A stretch of DNA of 64,000 nucleotides from Mastigias papua (GCA_964019165.1 OZ025267.1:13683324-13747323), one strand, 5' to 3'; positions 24,590 to 35,294 are shown, numbered from the stretch's first letter. The notes: generated from the letters alone by a model not told the origin. Numbers and translations: made by a program.

Positions 24590-25051
24590 TGATTCCAAAA
24601 CTGGTGCTGGAAATTTGACCCCTTCCCCCTCGTAAAACTATTCAATTGGTCCCTCTGGGTTGGAAAGTTTCCTGAAAACTGAAAGACCACACCTGTTGTC
24701 CCTTTTTTCAAATACGCTGATGACAAGTCCAATTATAGATCCTACTTCAGCACTCCATGTAGTCTCACGACTATTTGAGAAAATAGTCTTTGGCCAAGAT
24801 GTCTGCTCAGGTGCACGAATGAGTCGTACTTCAACATCGATAAGGTCTTATGCATGGCGGCGGTTTTTATTGACTTCAAGAAAGCCTTCGACACAGTCGG
24901 TCATGAGATCCTTTTGAGTAAATTCAAATACTATGGTAGCAACGGCAAAGAATTTAGCATCCTGAATTTATTGCAGTTATTCACTTCATTTGCTTCACTG
25001 TATAGTCATTGGACAAAGTTCATATCCCTATTGCTTAGGGAAAGGGAATGA
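24590..25051 (+). pseudogene. LINE reverse transcriptase fragment
   Basis: Plus-strand relic. A degenerate finger region reads LGWKVS (about 24653) and FFKYADDKSNYRSYFS (about 24705-24750), equivalent to the family's LFKKGD-NYRPIS. It is followed by AAVFIDFKKAFDTVGHEILL and SKFKYYGSNG (24857-24945), which is motif A with both Asp residues kept. The thumb and the GVPQG and YADD blocks are missing. It ends abruptly about 570 bp before the HARBI1-like pseudogene and lies close to the Penelope-like relic, which is on the opposite strand. Confidence 0.75.
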
Positions 25052-25622
25052 TGTTTCCATTCCTAGGTAGGATGGGCTTTGCAAATATCATGTCATATTG
25101 ACAAGTTAACATGTTAAAGAGTATACACTGTTGTGGATACTCCAACAACTTTTCAGTAAGGAATTGTTCTACCACAAAGTTCAGTTGACCTCATATAGGA
25201 ATACTTTCCTCTGAAGCATTATTCTACTTAATACCAATACATTTCAATAGTAACATGCAAAAGGTGCTATCTGTACACAACCATAACATGACAGACTTTG
25301 GTTTTGTTACTTCAGTGTATTAGGTATATTCACAGAAGTGTAGATTACACATTGCTTCCCAAATGGGTTTAGGCTATGGATCTAAATTTCAAATTTGGCA
25401 AACAGTCATTAGGTTCATTATCACAGCTTTTGGATAGGCTCTATAGAGATTTGTTATTAAGTAACTTTATAAATGTATAAAAAAGCAGCTGAATCAATTT
25501 GATTGTATCATGTGTGTTGTATGGAAGAGTAGAATACTTTCTCTTAGCACAAATGGTAGCTTTTAAAAAAGCTGTTTTAGTTTCTAAAAAGCTGCTTTAT
25601 AAGAAAGACTCTAGACATGGGC
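25052..25622. other. no gene seen; 3' flank of the HARBI1-like pseudogene
   Basis: Nothing recognisable as coding. AAAAAGCTG-type words recur at about 25567-25600. A Harbinger 3' terminal inverted repeat was looked for here against the 26.7-26.85 kb side, without success. Confidence 0.45.
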
Positions 25623-26695
25623 CTAACCAAAATACTCTTTTAATGTGGGAGGCTTCACATCAAAGAATGTAGCAGTATTGTTTCCATATAAACACGTCAA
25701 ACCATTCCGAAGCAAAGCACATACTATGTATGTCTTGCCAACAGCACTCAAGCCAATCTTCATGTTTTTCTTGAAATCTGTGAATTTAAAATAATTCACA
25801 ACATCTCCAAAGACCCACTTCACTGACACCCTGACTTGACTCATGGACTGGTTGAATGCTTGCTCATTTTCAGAGAGATCCTGTCTTTGTGCAAATGGGC
25901 ACTGAAGATGCATTCTATGAGGATAGGCTGGGTCTCCATATAGACAAAGTGCTTGCCCTGTTGCAGAAAAGGACATTTGTTCCAGTTGAGGCAAGAGGAC
26001 CGACATTGCTAGCATGCCACTTTCATGACTTCTTCCCTCCACTGGACCAAACAGGTTAGCAATAAGTCCATTTGGAGTTACCACAGCTTGGAATTTCAAA
26101 GCATGCACCCTCTTGTGGCCATTGTAAACCACTCTTTGGTTTTCTTTTCGCCTACATATTGGTCTCACAGTGCCATCTATGAATCCCCAGCAATTATTCA
26201 ATGCAGCACCTTTGTTGTGAATAGCATCTGCATATGCCTGAAGGTTTTGAGGGGATAGCTAATGTTGATCAAGGCTGGTCAGTAGAGAACCATATGTGTC
26301 AAATAAAAAATCAACCATCAAATTTGTTATCATACAGAGATATGTGGTACTGGCCTACCAAACCTTGGTACAAGATCAGCATATCTGCAAGGGTATACAA
26401 AGCGCTTCAAATATATGCACAATGCCTCAATAGACTGAACTGTAGTCCCATTTAGACACCGGAAAGTGTGTGGTAGATTCAATTCGGCAGCAAGTCGGTA
26501 AATGTCAGGCTTTTTGAAACGAAAGTCCACCTCACACTCATCTTCCCGCATATTTTCCAAATTGAATCTATCATACTTCAAATATGGAAGTCCTCCATGC
26601 AGATTTCTACGTTGGTTGGCATGGTTTAGGATGAGAAATTCGTCTTCGTCAATTTCACCATCTTCGTGCATTAGAACTAGCATTTCGTTCTCCAT
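25623..26695 (-). pseudogene. PIF/Harbinger (HARBI1-like) transposase pseudogene
   Basis: Minus-strand relic, near full length (about 350 codons). The family nuclease cuts and pastes Harbinger elements with a DDE triad. An N-terminal part (26330-26695) reads MENEMLVLMHEDGEIDEDEF and runs to FGRPVPHIS. A frame change follows at about 26330-26335 (TGA reached at 26330-26332), then VDFLFDTYGSLLTSLDQH, a TAG at 26259-26261 where the family has Trp, then LSPQNLQAYADAIHNKGAAL. The C-terminal ORF carries GFIDGTVRPICRR (first Asp), LYGDPAYPHRM (second Asp) and RVSVKWVFGDVVNYFKF. In the last, the catalytic Glu is Lys (codon at 25818-25820). The C-terminus ends LKEYFG, normal for the family. The adjoining pieces read straight through, so the gap is damage and not an intron. 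No Myb-like partner gene is nearby. Confidence 0.9.
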
Positions 26696-26726
26696 GGCTT
26701 ATATCAAGCAATTTTGGCGCCAGTCT

Positions 26727-26825
26727 GAGTCGTCTTTCTCATTCGTAATCAAGATCTGACTCTCGAATCAAGACGACTTAGCCCCGCTTGTACCCAGGTC
26801 TCAGTGAGTCGTCTTATTTTATCGC
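26727..26825. promoter_or_regulatory. three copies of GAGTCGTCTT upstream of the HARBI1-like start
   Basis: GAGTCGTCTT occurs at 26727-26736 and 26816-26825. A near-identical inverted copy (AAGTCGTCTT) lies at 26770-26779. All are within 130 bp upstream of the pseudogene start. Inference: such clustering could be a subterminal transposase or Myb-like protein binding array of the element; it could also be part of the promoter. No experimental meaning is implied. Confidence 0.35.
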
Positions 26826-26934
26826 GTTGCGTTTCGTAAACTCTCTAAAGGTATTGGGATAGTACGGCACTCTAAAAGATATGTGCCTGCATCCACTGAT
26901 AATTCGATGTACAAAAGCCCTGTAGAACCATATC

Positions 26935-27290
26935 TTAGATATTACTGCGTTTATTTGGGGTAATGTTGGTGACACCCCTCTCAATAAACTCTGAAAGTTG
27001 CAAAACCGTGCAGTTAGAATAGTCGCCTAATGCAGGTTAGATATGTCTGCCCAGCCAATCATTCGTGTCCTTTGATGGCACATGGCTAAGGAGTTACTTG
27101 ACCATGAAACACTTAAAATAATTTTTAAATCCCTGAAAAGTGAGGCGCTGTAGAAAATGAGCGATATGTTAACTATAGTTAGCGAAACCCTGATGCACTT
27201 ACTGGATGCCCTTCAAACAACCAGCCTAACTGGTAACCCTAAGAGATGCATCACTCAAAATGCATACCAATCAGAATGCTATCAATCAGA
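26935..27290 (+). pseudogene. LINE ORF2 C-terminal fragment
   Basis: Reads WGNVGDTPLNKL-stop-KLQNRAVRIVA (about 26956-27030), then a segment equivalent to LLxxLxW, then HETLKIIFKSLKSEAL (27100-27150), then DALTGCPSNNQP. This is the typical post-RT tail of CR1-like LINEs (KLQNRAARIV, ETLxMVFKSLNGLAP, RNLRN). Several stops and frameshifts. It stops where the next LINE fragment begins, so the two are separate insertions and not one element: the next fragment restarts upstream in the protein order. Confidence 0.7.
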
Positions 27291-27302
27291 ATGTGACAAA
27301 GT

Positions 27303-28030
27303 TACAAACTGAACCTCATTACGAAGAAAACTGAAATGATGGTCATCGGGCATCCACTTAAAGCCAAAAATCTAGATCTGCCAAAAGTGCTGAAACTAAA
27401 TAATTCTGATATAAGGAAAGTTAACAGGAAAAGTTCTCTCTGAGTGATAGTTGATGGAAAACTAAATTGGGAAGAACAGTTTAAGCTCACCAAAAGGCGA
27501 AATGAGTGGAGGTCTTTGCAGTTCTAAAACAATTGAAAATGGCTTTCCACAACCTCAACTGTGTAATGTATATTATGCATTAATTGAGAGTCACCTGCAC
27601 AATGCAGATGTTATCTGAAGTAGTCTGTCACAAACAAAATTAGCTGCCCTCTAACACCTTCAAGGCATGGATACTCAATAATAGCAAATGCAAGAATTAA
27701 AGATAGCTTGTCAGCTTCATGGTAAATGTAGAATATATTTTATCTTATGACCAAAATGTTATGACCTACCAGATTATGAAGAAACTATGCCCTGAAAGTC
27801 CTTGGAATGAATTCAAACGAGGTCTTTCCACTCTACCTAGAATACTAGACACTGTAAAGGTCTCTAAATCCATAGATATAGGGATATAGAAATAGGACTG
27901 AATTTACACTGAAAGGATTTAGTTATGCAGCTATCAAGCTGTGGAATGACGCAGGCATAAACGAAGTATGAACTCAAAACTTTTTATGCATGACTATGTC
28001 AAAATGGACATCCCCAATCATCCAAGATTT
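27303..28030 (+). pseudogene. LINE 3' end, 5'-truncated
   Basis: Second LINE tail. It starts in the region just after the catalytic YADD box: LITKKTEMMVIGHPLKAKN (27308-27370), KVLKLNNSDI, a stop, VIVDGKLNWEEQFKLTK, then in shifted frames YYALIESHLHNADVI, SYDQNVMTYQIMKKLCPESP (about 27745) and RTEFTLKGFSYAAIKLWND (about 27892-27950). The order and motifs match the C-terminal part of a Jockey/CR1-group ORF2 abundant in corals as I know it. 5' truncation is normal for LINE insertions. Frameshifts and stops show it is old. The 3' boundary is not sharp. Confidence 0.75.
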
Positions 28031-28430
28031 GACAGCTGCCACAATACACCATGGAAACTTAGGCCTGGTTCCCATATAACCTGTAACAGTCGTGAAGCTA
28101 CCTGCTATAGCATTCTGCCATCTGTTACGGATCTAGATACCGCCGGTATCGGCAACTATGACGTTATCTAGGGTTCTACTTTTTGCAAAATTTGCTAAGT
28201 TTTGGCAGTTTTATTGCATAAACCATCTCTAATTGCGCACACAGTTCTAGTATGGTTGGCTCACCACTATCATCTGATTGCAAGGAACAAAAGTGTATCG
28301 CAGGTTACCGCAAGCAGATCATTCGATTATCTGCGGTACTGGGAAACTGCTGTGATTGCCGGGCAAAGTTAAACTCATAAAACTTTCTTCCGACAGTTAA
28401 TGGCAGTTCAACTATCTCTTGGTAAGTTAA
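28031..28430. other. short spacer, possible MITE end
   Basis: TTAGGCCTGGTTCCCATATAA (about 28060) and GTAACAGTCGTGAAG resemble a dispersed DNA-transposon terminus, but no matching inverted end is present nearby. The last part (28300-28430) may hold remains of the endonuclease domain of the following LINE. Confidence 0.3.
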
Positions 28431-29685
28431 TAACAAAAACACGAACAAGAGGGTAAGGAAATTGTCATTAATGGAGACACAAACTGTGATTTGAAGAAAC
28501 AAAAGGAAAGTCACACGCGGAGGCTGAGAGTTCTTCAATCTAAATTTCAGTTTTCTCAGCTAAGGAAAGCATATGTGAGAGTTACATTGAAAAAAGCTAT
28601 CGAGGCCAAGACTCAAATAGCAGAAAGCCTTATTGATCGCTTACTGACAAATCTTCGGGAGTACATTCACATGACTCGTGTAATTGAACTAGGCATGACG
28701 GACCACTAACTTTTTTATCGGGTTAGGAAGCTTGACACAAAACATTTGGCTAGTAGTTGAAGCGCGTGCTTTACAGAACTACAACAAGGACCAGTTTACC
28801 TCTGACCTGGATACCATGGACTGGGAAATTTTGCTAGCTGCCAATGCTGTGGATCCTGACAAAATAGCAACATCTTTCTTAGATACTTTGAGCTCTATTT
28901 TTGATGCGCATGCTCCACTTAGGGAGAGTTACAAGTAGATATGCACTTTGGCACTCTCTCTCAATATAGAAGTTAATGAAGGAACAAGATAGCACAAAAA
29001 GAAAGGCTTCAACGGACCCTACGTTGTAGTCAAAGTGCAACACGTACATAATAATATCACAAATGAAATGCGGAAAGGTATTACCAAATTATATGATAGT
29101 TTAATTGAATAGAACTCCAGTAATCCAAAGCATGTGTAACCAAACTGTAAATTCCATTTTAGAACGGAATTCAAGAACAACACCAGTTTCGGCAATAAAG
29201 TTTGAAGGTCAATTAAGCCAGCAAACGAAACTCGAAGTCGAATTCTTCAATGAGCATTTTGTAAATGTCAGCGCAAAGCTAACAAGTTTGCGGTGCTCAA
29301 AGTCACCTGGGACTTATAAGGTACCATTGAAAGTTAGAAAAGATGCTATTGATGCACTATCACTCCCTCTAGCTCTAATTTTCAACAGATCCTTACTAAC
29401 TGGAACATTCCCAAAAATGTGGAATGTTCCAAGGGTGAGACCTATTTCCAAATCATGTCTAAGGACAGAGATGAATAATTATCGACAAATATCTGCTCTT
29501 ACTGTCTTTTCAATACTACATGAAAATATTGTGCATGATCAAATATACGATTTCATCAAGGAGCTCAAAATAAGTTCTGCTGATCAATTTGCCTTCCAAA
29601 AGATGCATAATGCCGCGTCAGTTCTTTACTGAATTTGATAGAATCTTGGTGTGGGAATATAGACATCTGATAGCTACATACTAAT

Positions 29686-30315
29686 AACGATAATAATAAT
29701 AATATTATTTTATTTGTTTATAGTTGCCATTTCTCTGGCTATGGCGCTAATTTAAGCCAACTAGAAGTTAAGTATACTTTACTATAATAAGATTACACAC
29801 TATAAAGAGCCCAAATTGCCTACACCCAACTTACATAATCTACAGTTAGAATCGATATCATAGTCCCTTTAAAGTATCTGAGATTCTTTTATGGAAGATG
29901 CCAATGCATGTCATATCCTAGATCCATGAAACGTCACTGTCAATGCCATACTCTATCCTTTTTGGTTTTGTGCAAAGATATTCTTGTAACTACAAAGATG
30001 GTATGGTATACCTATCATAACGAAAATTTGTTTCATGAAACTAGGGTTGTGATTGCTTTGTGTTTTAACAAATTTCTATAGCAAGAAACTTTAGATTTAT
30101 GGGGTGAATGGTCACTAATTCTGTTTTCCTCAACAAATTTTCGAAACTTAAACAACTGTCTGTGTCTGCGATCTTCATGAGCGTCTAATGGATTTTGCTT
30201 ACTTTCTTATTAACCAACCTACCATGTAACATCCAAATAAGTGGACAATAGTTGAACTGAGAGAAAATGGAAGCATTCATAATATTCTTTAGCTTCTCAA
30301 TATCCATGTAATTTG
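29686..30315 (-). mobile_element. antisense LINE 3' fragment nested in the LINE
   Basis: On the minus strand this reads FSQFNYCPLIWMLHGRLVNKK (about 30280-30210), FENLLRKTELVTIHP, MKQIFVMIG and a C-terminal CRLCKLGVGNLG (about 29840-29810). It then ends in an ATT-rich tail (complement of 29690-29720). SQFNYCPLVWMFH and a final CRLCK-type block are typical of Jockey/CR1-group LINE tails. The host LINE reading is broken here between its RT finger region (ending about 29660) and motif A (from about 30330), so this is a later, 5'-truncated insertion in the opposite orientation. The ends are approximate; no clear target duplication was found. Confidence 0.75.
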
Positions 30316-30650
30316 AGATTCATGCAATCATCCTTCTCCACCATAAGAAGGCAATTGATACTGTTAGCCAATATATTCTTTCATCATAGCTCGCTTTATA
30401 TGTGATTGTAGGAGTTGCTCATAATTTGTTTGCCACATATCTAGCTGGCAGAGAGCAATTTTGCTTTCTGAATGGTCAAAATTCTAGCAAAAGTAAAATA
30501 GAATGTGGTATTCTGCAGGGATCATGCTTGGGACCACTTCTATTTATTTCAAATGTAAACGACTTTGAGCAGTGTCTGTAGCAATAATCTCTAAATATGT
30601 ACCCTGACAACACGACTGTGACGTATGCTGCATCAGATTTGTTGTAGCTT

Positions 30651-31456
30651 CAGGGGTGGCGCTAGAATCGAAAACCTGATGTGCCAACAGACCCAGAATA
30701 GCTTAGGTGCCAACAAAAACTGAAAATGAATTGGCCTAAATGCCAATCAGAGTTTTCCAATTGCAGTAGCTTGAAAGGCTGTACATTGATAGACATGATG
30801 CAGGGACGCCTACACTGGGGGGCAGGGGGCAGCTGCCCCTCCTGCCCTTCCCAAGGACTTCATTATTTTAGTGCAAAAGTGTTTATAATGTGCCCTCATT
30901 GGGAACATTGCCCCCCTGCCCTCGGTGAGGGTAGGCATGCCTGGCATGATGGTAGATCAATGAAATTTGCATTTAGGTAGCAAATCTAGACCTAAGTGGA
31001 AAAGTAGAAAAATAGGGTTCTGAAAAGACAGGAAAAACTTTTAGGAGCACACTTTTCGATTTTAAGGACGTACCCTTTGTAAATACAAAGATATGCCCAC
31101 TCTAGATAGAAACTGGAGATGACTTAGATGACATGAGTATGTAAATTTCAATAGATTTTGTGACATTTTTGGATGAATATAGAGTTACAATTCTAAGAGT
31201 TTATACCAGGGAGCTTCCCGAAGAAAAAGATCGCAGATCAATAAGCATTTGATGTTAACTACTCCATTAGCTATGAATATGATCATGATGCATCATTTGT
31301 AGCAAATTTTCGATTAGGTATATAATGACAATTTTACATCTGCAAGGGTATTAAGTGCCGACACATTCTTTGGCATTATGCTGCCGACGGGGTGTCATTG
31401 GAAAATCTTGTTGGGGAGGCAGTTGCCCCCCAAGATACCCCGTTATGCCATCCTTG
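30651..31456. mobile_element. non-autonomous hAT element, 806 bp, perfect 8-bp TSD
   Basis: TGTAGCTT occurs at 30643-30650 and 31457-31464, exactly flanking the element. The ends are CAGGGGTGGCGCTA (30651) and the inverted complement of CAAGGATGGCATAA (ending 31456), ten of fourteen positions alike. hAT transposons are known for 8-bp target duplications and CA(G)GGG-type ends. The host LINE reads continuously across the empty site (DLL, stop, LQVINTDQSNIPEW), which confirms the boundaries. No transposase coding sequence is present. A second, smaller hAT MITE is nested inside at 30801-30943. Confidence 0.85.
30801..30943 (+). mobile_element. hAT MITE, 143 bp, copy 1
   Basis: Bounded by CAGGGACGCCTAC (30801-30813) and the inverted GTAGGCATGCCTG (30931-30943), with flanking ACATGATG (30793-30800) and GCATGATG (30944-30951), a 7/8 target duplication. 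The left half contains GGGGGGCAGGGGGCAGCTGC, itself partly palindromic; the right half contains CCCCCCTGCCCTCGG. The middle, TTATTTTAGTGCAAAAGTG, matches copy 2 at 35140-35294 closely in inverted orientation. It sits inside the 806-bp hAT element, so it is the youngest layer of that stack. Confidence 0.85.
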
Positions 31457-32612
31457 TGTAGCTTCAAGTTATAAATACTGATCAATCCAATATTCCTGAA
31501 TGGGTACTTGTAGATGAGATTAGTTCAAATGCCAATAAGAGTGAGTTCGTGTTTACAGGCAATAGCAAGCAAATTTAACAGTTGGGTAACAACATCACAT
31601 ATGAAATGAACGGCGAGCATCTTTCACGCGTGCATAATATGAAATAACTGGGAATACAGATAGATGAATGTGTTAATTGTTATGCGCAATGCAAAGTGGT
31701 CAAAAGGAAGCTGAAAACAGGAATTGCAGCACCTAGTGGACTATGAGACATTTTAGAACAATCTAAGTTGGCTCAAGTCTGTAACGTACTTTTAAGAGTC
31801 ACTTAAGGTACGCTTATGTGATTTGGGGAACTTATCAAATACAAAACTTTTTACAAACCCTTCAGAATCGCGAATGCAAGCTCATTCAATCTGCAAACAA
31901 TAGGGATAGAGAGGTCTGCGATTGGCTTGATGTCCTTTCTATGATAAGATACGATCAGTTAGTGATGATGTATAAAATGCTGAACGGACAATGCCATGAA
32001 AAATTGGAAAATAGATTCACATACAGATATCAAGCCTCAAATTATCAAAGAAGAAACTCTGACTAACTTCAGTTTATAGATCTCATCTTGAGGTCACAAA
32101 AAGAGCTTTTGCGTTAGAGTTGGGATAATTTGCCAAAAACTATCAGAGGAATTAGTGGCATGTCTATTTTTAGAAAACCCCTAAAGGCATCTACAGACAT
32201 ATCCCCACAGTCGAACCCTTGGAAGTTGAGCGATAGGTGTCATACAATTTAACTTGTTATTAGTTTGTTTTGCCCTCTATTTATTGCTAGTAGTTTTCTT
32301 GTAAGCTAGTTTATTGCAAGGTGCATCATCTGTAAATAATAATAAGTGAAATTAAATAATCTTTCCAGAGGCACTGGGTGAAGACGTTCAGAGATAAAAA
32401 TATGTGCCTATGGTACTGGGAGTTTGGCCAATGGAAGATGCCAGGGTGCTATTGAAGGGAGTCTAGAGGTATTTACGGCTATATGAGAACCAGAATTTAA
32501 CCAAAGAAACCTTGAAATCTCAATGAACCACTCTATACGAGTTTCAAACTGCTAGAAAAGCTTTCCGTAATGATGCTCTACTTCGCCACTGTAACACTAC
32601 TAGGTCTACATC

Positions 32613-32762
32613 CATGGGCGGCAGAACCGGGGATAGCCCCTCCACTTTCTATGGCAAATGCAATTTAGTACCTGTTTTAGCACCTTTCTATATCCCTCCA
32701 ATCTTAATATGCCCACTCTAGCCCCCCCCCCATCCACCAAAAATGTTGCTCCGCTGCCCCTG
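32613..32762. mobile_element. hAT-like MITE, 150 bp
   Basis: Starts CATGGGCGGCAGAACCGGGG and ends with the complement of CAGGGGCAGCGGAGCAACAT. CA-G-GG-GGCxGxxC is shared by both ends. A nine-C run lies just inside the right end. The flanking 8-mers (TCTACATC and GCTTCAAT) do not clearly match, so the target duplication is lost or the boundaries are off by a few bases. Confidence 0.55.
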
Positions 32763-35131
32763 GCTTCAATATGCGTTTTCACACCAAGCCAAATTTTCTG
32801 CCATTATTTTACCTGAAGACTCCAACTATGCAACCTAGACTGTTTCAGTGGCATTGAGCACAATCACAGAAATTGACAAATATATGCAGCACTAGACCTG
32901 GAAGCCGTAGTGAAAATCAGGTCTGGTGAAACTGGATTCTATTCAGCAGTTTTTCAGAATCATGTTGCAAAAATGTTCATTTTATCCTTCAAAAGAACTC
33001 CATCTGATAATAGGAATTGAGCAAAAAATGGGTTATTGATATTTTAAGCTATAGCGTAGCGTTGAAAGGATGCTTACTACGCTCTACAACAATAAAAGTT
33101 ATAAATATACTTTAGAGCGAAAAGCATAATTATCAAATACAAAACTATACAGTGTTGATAAGATTAACTTTTTCCTTTACGTCTTTATCTTGAATGAGTC
33201 GTTTACAACATAAGTAGTTCTGCTACGTGAACGATGTCTAATCCAAACAATAATCGAGTAATTTGTTTCCAAATGTGCTTTATGAACAACGATGATATTT
33301 CCAACCCTTGGGGCAGCATCATTCGATATTAGAAATTTTAATTTTCAGGATTTGAAGAGATTTGACCACAGTGTATCTAAATACCGAGCATGTCTAGTGA
33401 ACGCCTAATTGTCCGTTATTGGCCGACGAGTGCCGTGTCTCTTGCCACATCGATAAAAATCTGTCGAGTAGGCTACGACTAATAATCGAATGCAAGAGGC
33501 TAAGGGGCAGAGCACTCCATTTCATTTTCACCAACATACTTTTATAGACTCGAGCGTAAAATACGGTCAGTTCGAGTCAATGCAATTTCCTATTTGTCGT
33601 AATTTGTATCTAGCATTATCAGTCGCTTTTCGAGACATCATTTTGCTTGTTTTACCAAAATTTCGATGCAGTCGTCCTGTCAAATTCTTCTGCTTTAGCA
33701 AAATTCTAAACTAGACTATCTTCAGTTGCTTACCGCTATCGGATAAATTTTTTATTATTTGCGCTCATTATCCCCATAAACTTTGTGAAGCTGCGAATAA
33801 ATAAATGTACTTGCTTGCAAATCTGGCACAAGTTCCATGAACTGCTGATGGAGAAAATGCAAAATTATCAGAAACACGAAATAAAGGTAATAAAGGCAGA
33901 TTTCAATTGTTGTATGATCGGTCTTCAACTCAAATTCACTAACATCCTGAGCACTTTTCTCTTGTGATTTACCAACCTGCCTGCTCTATTTTTGTAGGCA
34001 AACCATGGTAAATTCGCAACCAAACTAAATGCCCCCCCCACACCCCGTTAGCACTTTGTCTAGCAATATGTTGTGCTCATAATCTGACACAATCATTATT
34101 TCTATGTGTAGAGGCTATACCTGTTAAAGGCCAATTGAAATTTTTCGTCAAATGGGAGAGTTCTAATGCGCTCTGGACATTGAAGACAGGAATACAATTC
34201 TTCTAGGTGAAATAACATATGATTTTTCATCAGCAACTCCAAAATCTCCAGCCGACACTTGTTTGCACTGAAAATCTTCCAACACATTCCAAGAGCATGC
34301 TCGATATTACCAGTTAGTTTGCTTTATAACAACTTACCAAACGAAGCACAAGAGAAACTCTAACAACTAAAAACTTTGATATACCATATAGCCAAGACCA
34401 ACAAAGGTCTCATTTTAGAATCATGCGTTTATGAAACACGTAGCAGTGAGCATTACTTGGTCTATTGTGTAAAAAGGTTTTGAGATATTGCAAAGAACAT
34501 CTCTACTTGGCTTATAAGAAATAGTTCAACCAAGATAGCTCGTTGTGTGATCTTCAGCAAGTCAACTGAGCAATGGACAAACATGCTCATTTTGACCCCT
34601 GAAAGGTATGCACCCTTACGGTTTCCGAAAAATTTTGCCCGTGGCATACAAAAGATTTCAAATATCTGATCCTCAATAAGAAATAAAAAACCCACTCTCG
34701 TTCAGTCGATTGACGTGGACGGCAATCATGTTGCAGATAATACTGCTATTGCTCAGAAGATGAATGACGTCTAATGCAACTTTCTTGATTTAGCTTTATA
34801 TGGTTATTTGAAAGCCATTTACTTATTTGAAAGGCATCAGTGTGAGCAAAGAGGCCCATAGACAGAGCCTTGTGGTGCAACAAGAAATTTGCTAACCCAT
34901 GTGCTGTAGGGACAGTTCACGTTTCTTTTCTTCACTTTCCTGCTCTGAAGATAACCATGCGCTATCTACAGTAAGAACCCTCCAAATTAATAGTCATCTG
35001 ATTTCACTTGCAATAGTTCATAGTTAAGACAGTAATAGATTTTGAAAGGCCTGTCAATAGCCTCCATAACTCCTCCTTCATCTAGGGACTGTTTTGCTGG
35101 GTTCTACACGATTTCCCAGTGTATTCTGTAG
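32763..35131. other. no gene seen
   Basis: AT-rich, with ORFs up to 77 codons that show no recognisable domain. No element boundary or RNA was identified. Confidence 0.5.
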
Positions 35132-35139
35132 GTACCGTA

Positions 35140-35294
35140 CAGGCATGCCTGCCCCCACCGAGGGTAGGGGGGGGGCAAGGTTCCTATTGAGGGCACATCA
35201 TAAACATTTTTGCACTAAAATAATTAAGTCCTTTCAAAGGGCAGGAGGGGCAGCTGCCCCCCTGCCCCCCTGCCCCCCAGCGTAGGCGTCAATG
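35140..35294 (-). mobile_element. hAT MITE, 155 bp, copy 2 (inverted)
   Basis: Same family as 30801-30943 in opposite orientation. Perfect target duplication GTACCGTA at 35132-35139 and 35295-35302. Plus-strand ends are CAGGCATGCCTG on the left and GCGTAGGCGTCAATG on the right, matching copy 1 reverse-complemented. The core AGTGCAAAAATGTTTATGATG (minus strand) matches copy 1 with a few changes. The G-rich arm is longer than in copy 1, with an extra GGGGGGCA unit. Confidence 0.9.

Larger units (their letters stand above)
28446..32358 (+). pseudogene. LINE (CR1/L2-like) ORF2, split by later insertions
   Basis: The longest retroelement in the window. The endonuclease C-terminal half reads KEIVINGDTNCDL (GDxN motif, about 28453) and ends VIELGMTDH (SDH-like motif, about 28680-28709). 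After a stop and frame change come the linker NYNKDQFTSDLDTMDWE and IFDAHAPLRESYK (28760-28935), then RT segments SPGTYKVPLKV, TGTFPKMWNVPRVRPISK, NNYRQISALTVFS and QIYDFIKEL (29105-29632). An antisense LINE interrupts. RT resumes with KKAIDTV (about 30346; the first catalytic Asp of motif A is His), YLAGREQF, CGILQGSCLGPLLF and MYPDNTTVT (YADD altered). A hAT element interrupts. The reading resumes at ANKSEFVFTGNS (31530), then GIQIDECVN, and ends with TLQNRECKLIQSANN, MMYKMLNGQ and a KRAFALELG block. The A-rich 3' end is AATAATAATAAGTGAAATTA. Multiple frameshifts: not functional. Confidence 0.85.

Noticed and set aside
25856..26258. Plus-strand ORFs at 25856-26059 and 26025-26258
   Set aside because: Antisense shadows of the well-supported minus-strand HARBI1-like frames.
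26250..26335. An intron splitting the HARBI1-like gene (GTATGA donor, CATTAG acceptor)
   Set aside because: The supposed intron translates, in a shifted frame, into family-consistent protein with one stop. A frameshift plus TAG explains it better than splicing.
30726..30980. 84-codon Pro/Gly/Cys-rich ORF
   Set aside because: It is the translation of the G/C-rich hAT MITE at 30801-30943.
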